This document shows, piece by piece, positions 63,273-64,000 of a DNA stretch of 64,000 nucleotides. Below the pieces are notes generated by a model. The model did no database searches and had not been told where the DNA came from. It saw only the letters and a list, made by a program, of their open reading frames with translations. Position 1 is the first letter of the stretch. Each line of letters opens with the position of its first letter. This DNA comes from Pantoea endophytica (lineage in GTDB: Bacteria > Pseudomonadota > Gammaproteobacteria > Enterobacterales > Enterobacteriaceae). Location: positions 124,001 to 188,000 of the forward strand of contig NZ_PJRT01000018.1 of assembly GCF_002858935.1 (NCBI RefSeq), written 5' to 3'. The position numbers and the translations under genes were made by a program.

Positions 63273-64000
63273 ATGACGGACAAAACCCCTAAACAGACCG
63301 CGGCCGAGGCAGAAGCCAAGCCGCTGATTGATATTAAAACCGGCAATAAAACCGTGGACGGCTCGATTCAGAATGTGTCGCGCTTCGCTGCCCGGTTCCA
63401 GGCGATTCCGGCGGTGGCGCACTTTATGCGCGCGCTGGAACGCTTTAACGATCGCCTCGGTAGTCAGTTTGGCGCGGCGATCACTTACTTCTCCTTTCTC
63501 TCTCTGATACCGATTTTGATGGTCTCCTTTGCGGCAGTCGGTTTTGTGCTGGCGTCGAATCAGGATTTGCTCACCGAGTTGATCAACAAAATCGTTAACA
63601 GCATCAGCGATCCGACGCTGGCCACCACGCTGAAAAATACGGTGAATACCGCGATTCAGCAGCGTGCCACAGTGGGATTAACCGGTTTGCTGCTGGCGCT
63701 CTACTCCGGCATTAACTGGATGGGCAACCTGCGTGAAGCGGTGCGCGCGCAGTCACGCGACGTGTGGGAACGCACGCCGGACGATCAGGAGAAATTCTGG
63801 AAGAAGTACGCGCGCGATCTGATTTCGCTGTTGGGTTTGATGTTTGCGCTGGTGATTACGCTGTCGCTGACCTCGATTGCCGGCGCGGCGCAGGCAGCGA
63901 TCGTTAACGCGCTGGGGCTGGAAGACATTGAGTGGCTGCGTCCAGCGATGACGGTGATTGCGTTATCCATCTCTATCCTGGCTAACTATCTGCTGTTCCT
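63273..64000 (+). CDS. yhjD: YhjD, YihY/BrkB-family inner membrane protein (cut by window end)
   Basis: The first 242 codons of an inner membrane protein. A polar leader of about 45 residues precedes ERFNDRLGSQFGAAITYFSFLSLIPILMVSFAAVGFVLAS, which is nearly identical to E. coli YhjD; LYSGINWMGNLREAVRAQSRDVWERTP is another conserved block. About four membrane helices are visible. In E. coli a YhjD variant can restore growth of strains lacking normal LPS, so a lipid-related transport role has been proposed. The order yhjC-yhjD is as in E. coli. Confidence 0.9.
   Translation, partial: MTDKTPKQTAAEAEAKPLIDIKTGNKTVDGSIQNVSRFAARFQAIPAVAHFMRALERFNDRLGSQFGAAITYFSFLSLIPILMVSFAAVGFVLASNQDLLTELINKIVNSISDPTLATTLKNTVNTAIQQRATVGLTGLLLALYSGINWMGNLREAVRAQSRDVWERTPDDQEKFWKKYARDLISLLGLMFALVITLSLTSIAGAAQAAIVNALGLEDIEWLRPAMTVIALSISILANYLLF

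Overview
The window is ordinary chromosome of an enterobacterium. The best guess is Erwiniaceae, most likely Pantoea; this is inferred from gene content and high GC coding sequence, since no rRNA or marker gene is present. Recognisable enterobacterial genes include the 3' end of gor, yqhA, kdpFABC-kdpD, yqjG, crcB, lgoD/lgoR/lgoT, mntP, mqo and yhjC/yhjD. There is no rRNA, tRNA, CRISPR array, prophage or intact insertion sequence.

Layout. 1-10.5 kb: gor end, a nucleoside-recognition membrane protein, a toxin-antitoxin pair, two divergent regulator/target pairs (LysR with SDR, LysR with MFS exporter), a bestrophin gene with an internal in-frame deletion, a Tat-exported esterase, a cation/proton antiporter with a small secreted partner, and yqhA. 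10.5-19 kb: the Kdp potassium pump with its sensor KdpD but no adjacent kdpE, then an HD-GYP protein. 19-30 kb: a HigBA-type pair, a sugar-acid type MFS carrier, an orphan sugar-binding protein, an ABC exporter, several enzymes, and crcB under a fluoride riboswitch. 30.5-34.2 kb: the L-galactonate cluster lgoD, lgoR, lgoT.

34.6-53.8 kb is the most interesting part. Two complete peptide ABC importers lie in operons that face each other, each with peptidases whose families act on D-residue-containing substrates. The rightward operon has a binding protein, two permeases, two ATPases and a D-aminopeptidase of family S12. It is divergent from an M19 dipeptidase plus LysR regulator. The leftward operon has a DUF1611 protein (DgcN-like), an enolase-superfamily epimerase (DgcA-like), a GsiABCD-like importer, a DmpA-type aminopeptidase and an M55 D-aminopeptidase. 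Together they look like a locus for scavenging D-amino-acid peptides, for example murein fragments, down to L-glutamate.

54-64 kb: mntP with a MntR-like box, a small membrane protein gene broken by an amber codon, mqo, a LysE-type exporter divergent from a MocR regulator with a clear operator, a GST, a PhzF protein, an SDR, and yhjC/yhjD running off the end.

The intergenic DNA is rich in short repeats. There are six loci of a REP-like unit (GTAGCGGCGCAATTTATTGCGC type), five copies of a GGTCGCCAT/ATGGCGACC palindrome, two copies of a 125-bp element that supplies or overlaps stop codons, and a 139-bp near-palindrome inside the gsi-like operon.
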